Shown: positions 25,871 to 33,255 of the stretch, one piece after another
Numbering within the stretch: position 1 is the first letter of the stretch
Layout of the letters: each line of letters begins with the position of its first letter
Origin: JBBDLF01 sp040879025
GTDB lineage: Bacteria > Pseudomonadota > Gammaproteobacteria > Pseudomonadales > Pseudohongiellaceae
Assembly (NCBI GenBank): GCA_040879025.1
Contig: JBBDLF010000022.1
Location: forward strand, 1 to 64,000
Direction of reading: 5' to 3'
DNA: 64,000 bases
The notes under the pieces: model-generated
Database searches by the model: none
Told to the model about the DNA's origin: nothing
The model's input: the letters and a program-made list of their open reading frames with translations, nothing else
Program-made: the position numbers and the translations under genes

Positions 25871-27160
25871 ATGAGCAGTATCCCGTCCACCAATGCCTTT
25901 TATCGCCTGGTGTCATTGTGTCTGTATAGCGCCATTACTGTTGCGGTGCCGGCGCAGGCACAGAATTTCGGGCTTCCCTTCGCCGAGCCGGAGACCATGG
26001 GAGTTTCGCCGACTTCGCTGCAGCAAATTACCGAGATGCTGCAACGGCATGTGGATGACGGCCTGATAGCCGGAGCGGTGGCGGGCGTGGCACGGAATGG
26101 CAAAACGGTATACCTGCAGGCGATCGGTAGCCAGCACATTGAAAACGACGTGCCCATGCGGACCGACTCGATTTTCCAGGTCCGGTCGATGAGCAAGCCC
26201 ATTACTGCTCTCGCTGCTTTGCAACTGGTGGAGCAGGGCAGGCTGGGGTTACAGGATCCCGTGTCGGACCATATTCCCCAGTTCGGCAATATGTTTGTCT
26301 ATATCAATGCCGATGAACCGTTTATCAGTGCGCAACGACGGCCTGAACGTGACATGACCATCGAACATCTGTTGTTGAACACGGCGGGGCTCAGCCACAG
26401 GAACGGGGTTTTGTACAGGGAGCACCAGGTGAGATCCCGAGCCGATACCCTGGAACAACTCGCGCGTAAAGTAGCACGTGTCCCTCTTATCGGTGATCCG
26501 GGAGAGCAGTGGGTATACAGCATTTCCATGACTATACTGGGGCGTGTTGTGGAAGTGGTTTCGGGGCAGGCGCTGGATGACTATCTTGACGACGAGGTTT
26601 ATGGTCCTCTGGGCATGGACGATACTGCTTTTTATGTTCCTCCCGAGAAGGCGGAGCGATTGGCAAGGGTTTATCAAGTGGGGGAAGAGAGTAGTCTGAG
26701 CCTGGTACCGGACATGGAGATACCCATCACTGAGGAGCCCCCGTTGCTGGAAGGCGCCGCGGGAATCGTGAGCACGGTCCCTGATTACCTGCGATTTCTG
26801 CAGTCTCTGTTGAACGGCGGTGAACTGGACGGAGCCCGGGTGTTGCAATCCGGCACAGTGACCGACATGACCCGCAATCACATACCCGATGAACTGATGC
26901 CGATCGGTACCAATCCGGAACGGCCCATGCTGGATCGGGGCTGGGGATATGGCCTGGCCGTGGTCGTTGATGAGACCCAGAGCGAATTTGGCGTCAATAA
27001 CGGAGAATTTGGCTGGAACGGATCCCTGGGGACCTTCTCCTGGGCAGACCCGGAAACCGGAACGGTGGCGGTGTTGATGCTGCAGATTCAGCCCTCTGGC
27101 GCTTATAATGTGTCGGGCCAGTTCAAAAACCTGGTGTACCAGAGTCTGATGGACCGCTGA
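25871..27160 (+). CDS. Beta-lactamase-fold serine hydrolase
   Basis: This 429-residue protein is a class C/PBP-like (Beta-lactamase domain) hydrolase with a Sec signal (LCLYSAITVAVPAQAQ). SxxK is RSMSKPITAL, the tyrosine motif is WVYSISMTILG, and the C-terminal segment FGWNGSLGTFSWADPETG holds the third box. Family VIII esterases and D-aminopeptidases share this layout; beta-lactamase activity should not be assumed. ATG 25871 has AGAGGAGA before it; the frame open back to 25712 has no signal character. Confidence 0.9.
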   Translation: MSSIPSTNAFYRLVSLCLYSAITVAVPAQAQNFGLPFAEPETMGVSPTSLQQITEMLQRHVDDGLIAGAVAGVARNGKTVYLQAIGSQHIENDVPMRTDSIFQVRSMSKPITALAALQLVEQGRLGLQDPVSDHIPQFGNMFVYINADEPFISAQRRPERDMTIEHLLLNTAGLSHRNGVLYREHQVRSRADTLEQLARKVARVPLIGDPGEQWVYSISMTILGRVVEVVSGQALDDYLDDEVYGPLGMDDTAFYVPPEKAERLARVYQVGEESSLSLVPDMEIPITEEPPLLEGAAGIVSTVPDYLRFLQSLLNGGELDGARVLQSGTVTDMTRNHIPDELMPIGTNPERPMLDRGWGYGLAVVVDETQSEFGVNNGEFGWNGSLGTFSWADPETGTVAVLMLQIQPSGAYNVSGQFKNLVYQSLMDR

Positions 27161-27202
27161 GAGGTTTCTGAAAATTATAACAAGGTTCACAGGGTTTTCC
27201 GG

Positions 27203-28390
27203 GTGTTTATGCGCGTAAGAGATAGCAGAAATGTAGAAGACTTCCGCCTGTTGGCAAAGAAACGACTTCCCGCACCGCTGTTTCACTATATCGACGGCGG
27301 CGCGGATGACGAGATAACCCTGAGGCGCAATACCGAGGCGTTCAATGACGTCCGTCTGATTCCCGATGCGCTTGCTGATCTTTCCCATATGGATTTCAGC
27401 ACCACGGTGCTGGGTCAGAAGCTGGACTGGCCTGTTTTTCTGTCACCCACGGGCATGACCCGGCTGTTTCATCATGACGGCGAACGCGCGGTATGTCGCG
27501 CCGCACACGAATTTGGCACGATGTACAGTCTTTCCACGATTTCCACGGTGAGTATCGAGGAAATCGGCAGGCTGACCCCTGGCCCCAAATGCTTCCAGGT
27601 CTACATTCACAAGGACCGCGGTCTCAGTTTTGAGTTTGTGAACCGTTGCAAGGCTGCCGGCTTTTCCGCATTGTGCCTGACGGTTGATACGCTGGTTGCC
27701 GGTAACCGCGAACGGGATATGGTCACCGGCATGGTGATGCCGCCACAATTGACACTATCCAGCCTGCTGAGCTTTGCCACCCATTTTGACTGGGCTTTCA
27801 ATTATTTGACGCATGAAAAGTTTGAACTGGCCAATGTGAGTGACCGGATCGCTGAAGGGAGCGGCAAGCTGACATCGGTGATCGATTACATCAACAGTCA
27901 ATTCGATCGTTCCATTACGTGGAAGGATGCCGAGAAACTGATCCAGGCATGGGGCGGACCGTTTGCCATCAAGGGCGTGATGTCCGTCGTGGATGCGCGA
28001 AGGGCGGTGGACGCGGGTGCTTCAGCGATAATGATCTCGAATCACGGTGGTCGCCAGTTGGATGGATCCACGGCGCCGTTCGATCAGTTGCCGGCGATAG
28101 TGGATGCCGTCGGAGACCAGGTTGAAGTGATCCTGGACGGAGGGGTGCGAAGAGGCACTCATGTACTGAAAGCGCTCGCCATGGGCGCCAAGGCCTGCAT
28201 GATAGGCCGGGGTTATCTCTACGCCCTGGCGGCCGGCGGTCAGCCCGCCGTGGAAAGAGCGTTGCAGCGCCTCACAGGGGAAATTAAACGCGATATGACC
28301 CTGATGGGTTGTTCACGTGTTTCTGACCTGAACCGCAGCCATCTGCATTTCAATCCCGGATCGGACCCGGAGTTGAGAAGTGTTAAATAA
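27203..28390 (+). CDS. FMN-dependent alpha-hydroxy-acid dehydrogenase
   Basis: The 395-residue TIM-barrel flavoenzyme belongs with L-lactate dehydrogenase (LldD), glycolate and mandelate oxidases. The catalytic histidine and substrate arginine lie in ISNHGGRQLDGSTAPFDQL (about 275-293), and FMN phosphate is bound by VILDGGVRRGTHVLKALAMGAKACMIGR. It likely oxidises L-lactate or a related 2-hydroxy acid to the keto acid. Start is GTG 27203 or ATG 27209. The stop is 10 bases before the repeats of the microcin-like locus, with no terminator seen. Confidence 0.95.
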   Translation: MFMRVRDSRNVEDFRLLAKKRLPAPLFHYIDGGADDEITLRRNTEAFNDVRLIPDALADLSHMDFSTTVLGQKLDWPVFLSPTGMTRLFHHDGERAVCRAAHEFGTMYSLSTISTVSIEEIGRLTPGPKCFQVYIHKDRGLSFEFVNRCKAAGFSALCLTVDTLVAGNRERDMVTGMVMPPQLTLSSLLSFATHFDWAFNYLTHEKFELANVSDRIAEGSGKLTSVIDYINSQFDRSITWKDAEKLIQAWGGPFAIKGVMSVVDARRAVDAGASAIMISNHGGRQLDGSTAPFDQLPAIVDAVGDQVEVILDGGVRRGTHVLKALAMGAKACMIGRGYLYALAAGGQPAVERALQRLTGEIKRDMTLMGCSRVSDLNRSHLHFNPGSDPELRSVK

Positions 28391-28400
28391 TGGTCTAGAT

Positions 28401-28440
28401 TTATTGTTGAGAAGAGAATTTTATTGTTGAGAAGAGAATT
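28401..28440. repeat. Two 20-bp tandem repeats before the microcin-like gene
   Basis: An exact 20-bp unit, TTATTGTTGAGAAGAGAATT, is present at 28401-28420 and 28421-28440, and a partial third copy (TTGAGAA) follows at 28441. The array lies 57 bases ahead of the peptide gene, in AT-rich DNA where a promoter is expected. It may be a duplicated regulator site or slippage product; no convincing -35/-10 pair could be fixed. Confidence 0.85.
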
Positions 28441-28496
28441 TTGAGAAAACAGTTCTTGAAGGAACAGCATTCATCGGTGATTCAAGGAGGAAGACC

Positions 28497-28715
28497 ATGC
28501 GGGAACTCACATTCGAAGAAATCAATACGGTAAGCGGCGGCGCCTGCGCTGATACCGGCGATTTATTATGGGCGACTTTTTCGGGTGCACTTGGCGGAGC
28601 CCTGTCAGGCGCTCGGGGCGGTGCACTGGGCGCGGTCGCCGGAGCGGTCTATTTCGGCGCGGTTTCCGGTGCCACTTACCTGGCTGCCCACGACGGACCC
28701 TGCATGTCCGAATGA
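28497..28715 (+). CDS. Candidate class II microcin-like peptide precursor (double-glycine leader)
   Basis: A 72-residue frame begins MRELTFEEINTVSGG. This is the leader of class II microcins and other double-glycine peptides: compare microcin V, MRTLTLNELDSVSGG. Cleavage after Gly15 leaves a 57-residue mature peptide starting ACADTGDLLW. Its body is glycine and alanine rich, with five chained GxxxG contacts from Gly30 to Gly49 and another at Gly54-Gly58, as in membrane-active bacteriocins. Cys17 and Cys69 sit near both ends and could form a disulfide. A perfect AAGGAGG lies 6 bases before the ATG. A two-helix membrane protein gene follows, and then a terminator. No peptidase-containing ABC exporter is in the window. 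Antibacterial activity is inferred. Confidence 0.82.
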   Translation: MRELTFEEINTVSGGACADTGDLLWATFSGALGGALSGARGGALGAVAGAVYFGAVSGATYLAAHDGPCMSE

Positions 28716-28780
28716 ACCCCGATGCCCATCGCTGTCATGGATTACAGGAAATCGAATCACACACGTTACAGGGAAATAAT

Positions 28781-29056
28781 GTGAAAATTTTTACTCCAAT
28801 AACCGCACAGGAATGGCAGGAGATCCGTAAAAAGGGTTTTTTACGGTTCTACCTGGATTTTGTCGTATCAACAGCCATCATCGGTATTGCCGTGTTTGCG
28901 GTAGTGGATTATCTGGTGAACTATGGCCAACAGACCGAACTGATGACTACCGGCATGATTTCCTGCGCCATAGTCGCGCTTTCAGGAGGGGTCTTTATGT
29001 GGCTGTTTCTGAAGCGGAAATTCGCAAAGGCCGGCAATTTTCAACAGCCAGGCTAA
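28781..29056 (+). CDS. Putative immunity protein, two-helix membrane protein
   Basis: From GTG 28781 (AGGGAAA as SD, 7 bases away) the product is 91 residues: a charged amphipathic start (TPITAQEWQEIRKKGFLRF), helix 1 about 27-46, helix 2 about 55-77, and a basic end KRKFAKAG. An in-frame ATG at 28712 overlaps the peptide gene stop (ATGA) and would give 114 residues; the SD favours the GTG, but coupling through the ATG is possible. Small two-helix membrane proteins directly after a microcin gene are typically immunity proteins (microcin V Cvi is 78 residues with two helices). I know no homologue. Confidence 0.7.
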   Translation: MKIFTPITAQEWQEIRKKGFLRFYLDFVVSTAIIGIAVFAVVDYLVNYGQQTELMTTGMISCAIVALSGGVFMWLFLKRKFAKAGNFQQPG

Positions 29057-29074
29057 ACTGTACACCCAGGGCTT

Positions 29075-29107
29075 GGGCTTTCCACCCCCCGGAAAGCCCT
29101 TCTTTTT
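29075..29107 (+). terminator. Rho-independent terminator of the microcin-like locus
   Basis: GGGCTTTCC (29075-29083) pairs with GGAAAGCCC (29091-29099) around ACCCCCC, and TTCTTTTT follows. A 9-bp perfect stem and T tract just 19 bases after the immunity gene define the end of the transcript. Opposite-strand use is unlikely, for no T tract follows on that side. Confidence 0.88.
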
Positions 29108-29127
29108 GTCCTGCGACGGACCGGAAT

Positions 29128-29529
29128 TTACTGTTGTTCACGATCCTGGCGGATCTTCTCACCGCCACCGGCTGAAAGTTCGCTGACTCTTTGCGCGGAA
29201 ATACCGGCGCCGTCATTGCCCCAGCTATTGCGCACATGGGTAATGATTGTGGCCAGGTCGGGGTCACTGATTGAGCCTTTAAAGGCCGGCATGCCACCGC
29301 GACCGTTCAGTACCACGAGCGCGACGTCTTCGGCGCTTCCCAGCACAACTTCACTACCGGCGAGAGCAGGGAAGACATTGGCAATGCCCTCACCCTCAGC
29401 CTGATGGCAGGCCATGCAGTAGTAACGGTACAACTGCGCACCCTTCGCGACATCCTCCGCCGCGACGGCAATGCCTCCACTCAAAATGAAAGTCAGGAAT
29501 AAACAGGTCTTCAGGAATCCGGATTTCAT
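29128..29529 (-). CDS. Periplasmic c-type cytochrome
   Basis: The 133-residue protein has a Sec signal (LFLTFILSGGIAVAAE), one haem site YCMACHQAEGEG at about residues 37-42, and the axial methionine in NGRGGMPAFKG. It is a class I monohaem cytochrome. Because it begins 7 bases after the amine oxidase stop and both proteins are exported, it is the likely electron acceptor of that flavoenzyme. Confidence 0.93.
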   Translation of the reverse strand: MKSGFLKTCLFLTFILSGGIAVAAEDVAKGAQLYRYYCMACHQAEGEGIANVFPALAGSEVVLGSAEDVALVVLNGRGGMPAFKGSISDPDLATIITHVRNSWGNDGAGISAQRVSELSAGGGEKIRQDREQQ

Positions 29530-29536
29530 GATTCAC

Positions 29537-31126
29537 TCACGCGTTCTGCGCCATTTCATGTAATCTGGCGAGCTGTTGCCAGGTGGAATCGAAGGCTCCG
29601 GCCATCCAGCCGGGTAGATAACTCATGTGGTCTCCGCAGAGAAACACCCGTCCGGAAGGTTCGCATAACAGCCGGTATTCGTTATTGTAGGCTTCCTGAG
29701 ACCAGCTGGCGTAAGCGCCCATGCTGTATTTAACCAGATGCCAGGCCACGCCAAAGGAGGTCTCGCAGGCGCTGCGATAATCCGGGTGTATTTTCTCACC
29801 CATCTGCAGCGCGTGTTCAAGCCGGTCGTCCAGCGACCGGACACTGTAGCGCACCGCGTCGGTACCGAAATTGTAAATACCCTGCACGATTCCCTTGGAC
29901 CCCTGAAAGCCATGGGACGGGTAGGAAATCTGGACGTTTTCCAACTCGGTGATAACCCGGCTGTGTCCGCCGTAAATCCGGTCTTTTTCTTCCCAGAAGC
30001 GTGAGTTCATCTGCAGGCCCAGCTTGCAGGAGGTGACCGCCGATGCCGCATTCATCGCGGTTCTGAATGCATCGGGAAAATCCGATTCAATATTTTTCAG
30101 CACGAACAACGGCAAGGTGCAGACGCAGAAGTCCGCGCTGGTTTCCTGCGTTTCATTGGTATCGGGATTCCTGAATCGTATGGTGACCTGTTGCTGATTT
30201 TGGGTGATGCGGGAAATCTCTGCGTTGTACGTCACCAGATGGCCGATTTCCCTCTCGAAGGCGCTGGCGATTCGGTCCATGCCCCCGACAGGTTGAAACA
30301 TGGTTTTGGGCTGGTCAAAGGAAGCCACGGATCGAATGGTTTGCCATAATCCGGCGTCAAGCAGATCCGCCATTGAATGGGGCGTGGAAGCGGAACCCGC
30401 ATTCAGCAGACCGCCACGCGGTACGTCATAACCCCGGCCACGGGTACCCAGGTAGCGGCGGTCGGCGGTACTCAGGGCGCCATGCGCTACGAGGTAGTCA
30501 ACGAATCGCTCCAGGTCTTCCTCATTGAGCGGGCTGTCCAGTTCCAGCTGATGAATGGATTTGGCGAGAATTTCCGCTTCATAACCACGCATGTCGGCAG
30601 CCACTTCCTGTCGCCTGACGGCTTTGCCGCGCAGCGCCCCTGTCCCCCGTTCGGAATAGATATAGGCCTGCTCGTTGTCATTGAGCATCAATTCGAGAGG
30701 GACATTCAATACCTTGGTGTAGTGCAGGGTGGAAAGGTGGTGATAGGGAATCCGCCAGGGGCCGTGATTGAAGTACTGGCCTTCATCAAATTCACAGACA
30801 CTGTGCGCGCCGGTCACTTCCTCCATGACGGTGCCGCGCCGCGCGGTCTGGCAGCGGCCGCCGGCGAATCCCCTGGCTTCCAGAACAGTACAGTTGTAGC
30901 CGGCGCGGGACAGCTCGTACGCGGCGCACAGGCCCGCGAGTCCGGCACCGAGGATCAGCACGGATTTGCCATTGCCCGGGCCGAGTGGTGGAGGTATTTC
31001 CTGCGCAGAGGCGATACCCATTCCGAGGGACGCCATCGCATTCAGCATCATACCGGTGCCGGCGTACTGGCCCAGCCGAATCAGGAAGTCACGCCGCGAC
31101 ATGGGGTGTGGTCGGCCCGGGGCCAT
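29537..31126 (-). CDS. Tat-exported flavin amine oxidase/dehydrogenase
   Basis: This 529-residue protein has a twin-arginine signal (SRRDFLIRLGQYAG) and a mature flavin amine oxidase domain: the FAD motif VLILGAGLAGLCAAYELSRAG at about 50-70, GGRCQTARRG, and the C-terminal RVFLCGDHMSYLPGWMAGA. The family oxidises amines or L-amino acids. The Tat signal implies folding with FAD in the cytoplasm before export, and the paired cytochrome c suggests a dehydrogenase. Start ATG 31126 has GGAG upstream; the Met eight codons later starts right at the Tat motif but lacks an SD. Confidence 0.92.
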   Translation of the reverse strand: MAPGRPHPMSRRDFLIRLGQYAGTGMMLNAMASLGMGIASAQEIPPPLGPGNGKSVLILGAGLAGLCAAYELSRAGYNCTVLEARGFAGGRCQTARRGTVMEEVTGAHSVCEFDEGQYFNHGPWRIPYHHLSTLHYTKVLNVPLELMLNDNEQAYIYSERGTGALRGKAVRRQEVAADMRGYEAEILAKSIHQLELDSPLNEEDLERFVDYLVAHGALSTADRRYLGTRGRGYDVPRGGLLNAGSASTPHSMADLLDAGLWQTIRSVASFDQPKTMFQPVGGMDRIASAFEREIGHLVTYNAEISRITQNQQQVTIRFRNPDTNETQETSADFCVCTLPLFVLKNIESDFPDAFRTAMNAASAVTSCKLGLQMNSRFWEEKDRIYGGHSRVITELENVQISYPSHGFQGSKGIVQGIYNFGTDAVRYSVRSLDDRLEHALQMGEKIHPDYRSACETSFGVAWHLVKYSMGAYASWSQEAYNNEYRLLCEPSGRVFLCGDHMSYLPGWMAGAFDSTWQQLARLHEMAQNA

Positions 31127-31252
31127 GAGCTTTGGTTACTCCGTATTCGAGAGATGAGTCAGACGGGTGCCAGCCTATGGGCGGGACTATATCATTCTGC
31201 CAAGCTAAGGGAAATATGCTAGGGTTTGACGAAACCGGTACGGGAACCCCTG

Positions 31253-32251
31253 ATGATCAGATCTGTGACCATAACCTGCCTGCTCATGCTGCTTTCTGCT
31301 GTGGTCTGGCCACAGAACCTGTCACTTGAAATCGAGCCCGCCACGATTCCTGCCGGACTGGAAACCGTTGAATTTTTCAGCCCTGCCGTGGGTCGCACAA
31401 TGAAGTTCGATATCGTCTTGCCTGCTGACTACCACAGCAGCGAACAACGGTACCCGGTACTTTATCTGTTGCACGGATATATGCAGAACTATACAGTTTG
31501 GGGCCGTAATCTGGGCGCGGCCTTCTACGCTCGCAACCTGGATGATCTGATCCTGGTGCTTCCTGATGGCGGCAATACCTGGTTCGTCAATTACGCCGGC
31601 AGTGATGACGGTCAAAAAAACAACTGGGAGGATCATCTAATCGTCGATGTGATCGGTCATGTGGATGAGAATTATCGCAGTATTCCCCGCCGCGAAGGGC
31701 GCGCAATCGCCGGACTCTCCATGGGGGGATTTGCGGCTTTTGCGCTGGCGCTGCGCCATCCGGGCATGTTCGTGTCGATGGCCAGCACCAGTGGCGCCTT
31801 GGGCCATGCACGCAACCTCGCCGAGGCATTGCGCCAGGGCAACGACACGAGTCCCGGGCAGCGCAGCGCGGCACAACAGGCGCGAATCGAGGAAGCCGAC
31901 CGGCAGATCTCACAGGTCATTGATATTCCGGGCTTCAGTACGCAGCTTGAACGCACACCCCCCGGTCAGAAGTTTGATACCGTAGCCCAGGCTGAAGCCT
32001 ACGACCCCTATACCATTATCTATAATGTGCCAAAGAGCCAGTTGCCCCACATATACCTTGATGCGGGAACAGAAGACAGCCTGATCAATGAAGCGCGGGA
32101 GTTCATGCAGATACTGTTGATCAATAATGTTCCGTTTGACTACATGCAGAGCCAGGGCCGACACACTTCGGAGTACTGGCGCCGTTCAGTCGGCCACCTG
32201 ATGACAATTCAGTTTGAGGTTATGCAACGGGCACTGGGTAATCGGCCGTAG
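31253..32251 (+). CDS. Exported esterase (esterase D/Fes-like)
   Basis: The 332-residue protein starts with a Sec signal (IRSVTITCLLMLLSAVVWPQ). It has the esterase PF00756 fold: YPVLYLLHGYMQNYTVWG, nucleophile elbow IAGLSMGGFAAF, acid in LDAGTEDSLI and histidine in SQGRHTSEYWRRS. Relatives cleave feruloyl, S-formylglutathione or siderophore esters; substrate is open. I choose ATG 31253 over an in-frame TTG at 31226 because it starts the signal peptide. It stands alone between divergent and convergent neighbours. Confidence 0.9.
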   Translation: MIRSVTITCLLMLLSAVVWPQNLSLEIEPATIPAGLETVEFFSPAVGRTMKFDIVLPADYHSSEQRYPVLYLLHGYMQNYTVWGRNLGAAFYARNLDDLILVLPDGGNTWFVNYAGSDDGQKNNWEDHLIVDVIGHVDENYRSIPRREGRAIAGLSMGGFAAFALALRHPGMFVSMASTSGALGHARNLAEALRQGNDTSPGQRSAAQQARIEEADRQISQVIDIPGFSTQLERTPPGQKFDTVAQAEAYDPYTIIYNVPKSQLPHIYLDAGTEDSLINEAREFMQILLINNVPFDYMQSQGRHTSEYWRRSVGHLMTIQFEVMQRALGNRP

Positions 32252-32330
32252 GCAGACACACGCGGTGGCAACCCAGGGTAGACAAGTAAAGAAGGTAAAT
32301 GCAAGCGCGCAAAAGCAATCCGCACCAGAG

Positions 32331-33101
32331 TCAGGCGGCATCCTTATCGATAACGGCCGGATCGATCTTCTCTGGCTTGATCGGTAGTCGGGAGGTTACC
32401 AGCGCGTTCAAGGTGGATGATTTGAATTCGCGACGGTAGAGCACCATCAGCGTCAGTCCGCAGGCGATCATAAACATCCAGGAGTTGATGAACCATGCCA
32501 GAGCAGCCAGTGCGAAATAGTAAGCCCGTACACCGTAGTTGTAGCTGTGCGCGGCACGATCCAGCACCTTGGCCATTTCACTGAAATCCCGCTCCTGGGT
32601 CATGGCGCGATAATCCGGGGCCTCCTTGTAATATTTGACGGTGTGAAACGACGAACCGAACAGGATGAAACAAAAACCGTATTGCCTGATCGACCAGGTG
32701 AACGTAAAGAAGCCGTAGGTGAAAATAACTATCAGCAACGCCAGTTTCATCTGCACCATTTCAATCGTGGCCACTGACACGAACGACAGCCTGGCGATGT
32801 TGTTGAACACTTCACCGGCGGTGCTGAGCACGGTTAACAGACTGGCGATGATGAGCAGGGACGTGGAAGCAAAAAAAGATACTTGTTTTTCCAGGCTGGC
32901 AAGCAGTTCGGCATCCACTTCGCTCATGCCGTTGATACTGAGTTTCTGCACCCATTCCTTGCGGAAGTTATACAACACACTGGACAGGCTGTCTCTTGTT
33001 TTTGCGGCATGTTTGGCAAAATAGGTATAACCGACCCAGCAGGCTATGAACCAGCAAAAGGCGGTTATGTCCATGATGACGTGCAGTTGACTTGTTTCCA
33101 T
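32331..33101 (-). CDS. DUF599 family membrane protein
   Basis: The 256-residue protein has four strong hydrophobic segments (about 8-28, 75-95, 115-140, 190-215) and the DUF599 landmark SVLYNFRKEWVQKLS. The family is widespread in marine proteobacteria and has no known function. The C-terminus is cytoplasmic and charged. The gene is monocistronic, its 5' end facing the ModF-like gene with a 154-base gap. Confidence 0.85.
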   Translation of the reverse strand: METSQLHVIMDITAFCWFIACWVGYTYFAKHAAKTRDSLSSVLYNFRKEWVQKLSINGMSEVDAELLASLEKQVSFFASTSLLIIASLLTVLSTAGEVFNNIARLSFVSVATIEMVQMKLALLIVIFTYGFFTFTWSIRQYGFCFILFGSSFHTVKYYKEAPDYRAMTQERDFSEMAKVLDRAAHSYNYGVRAYYFALAALAWFINSWMFMIACGLTLMVLYRREFKSSTLNALVTSRLPIKPEKIDPAVIDKDAA

Positions 33102-33255
33102 GATTGCTCAAACCGGCCCGGGTTGAGCCCGAGCGGGAGTAACGATTGGCTCGCCGATGTTGGCGGGACTGATTCGCCAGACACGGATGAAAGTGATTGA
33201 AAGAAGCCGATTATACCCGAATTTATGTCGTTAAGCAGGGGGCAAAATAAAGTCC

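Noticed and set aside
25871..27160. Reading the serine hydrolase as a beta-lactamase resistance gene
   Set aside because: Fold and SxxK are shared by esterases and peptidases; the sequence gives no proof of beta-lactam hydrolysis.
26249..27388. 379-codon minus-strand frame
   Set aside because: It is antisense to the serine hydrolase and hydroxy-acid dehydrogenase genes, both certain.
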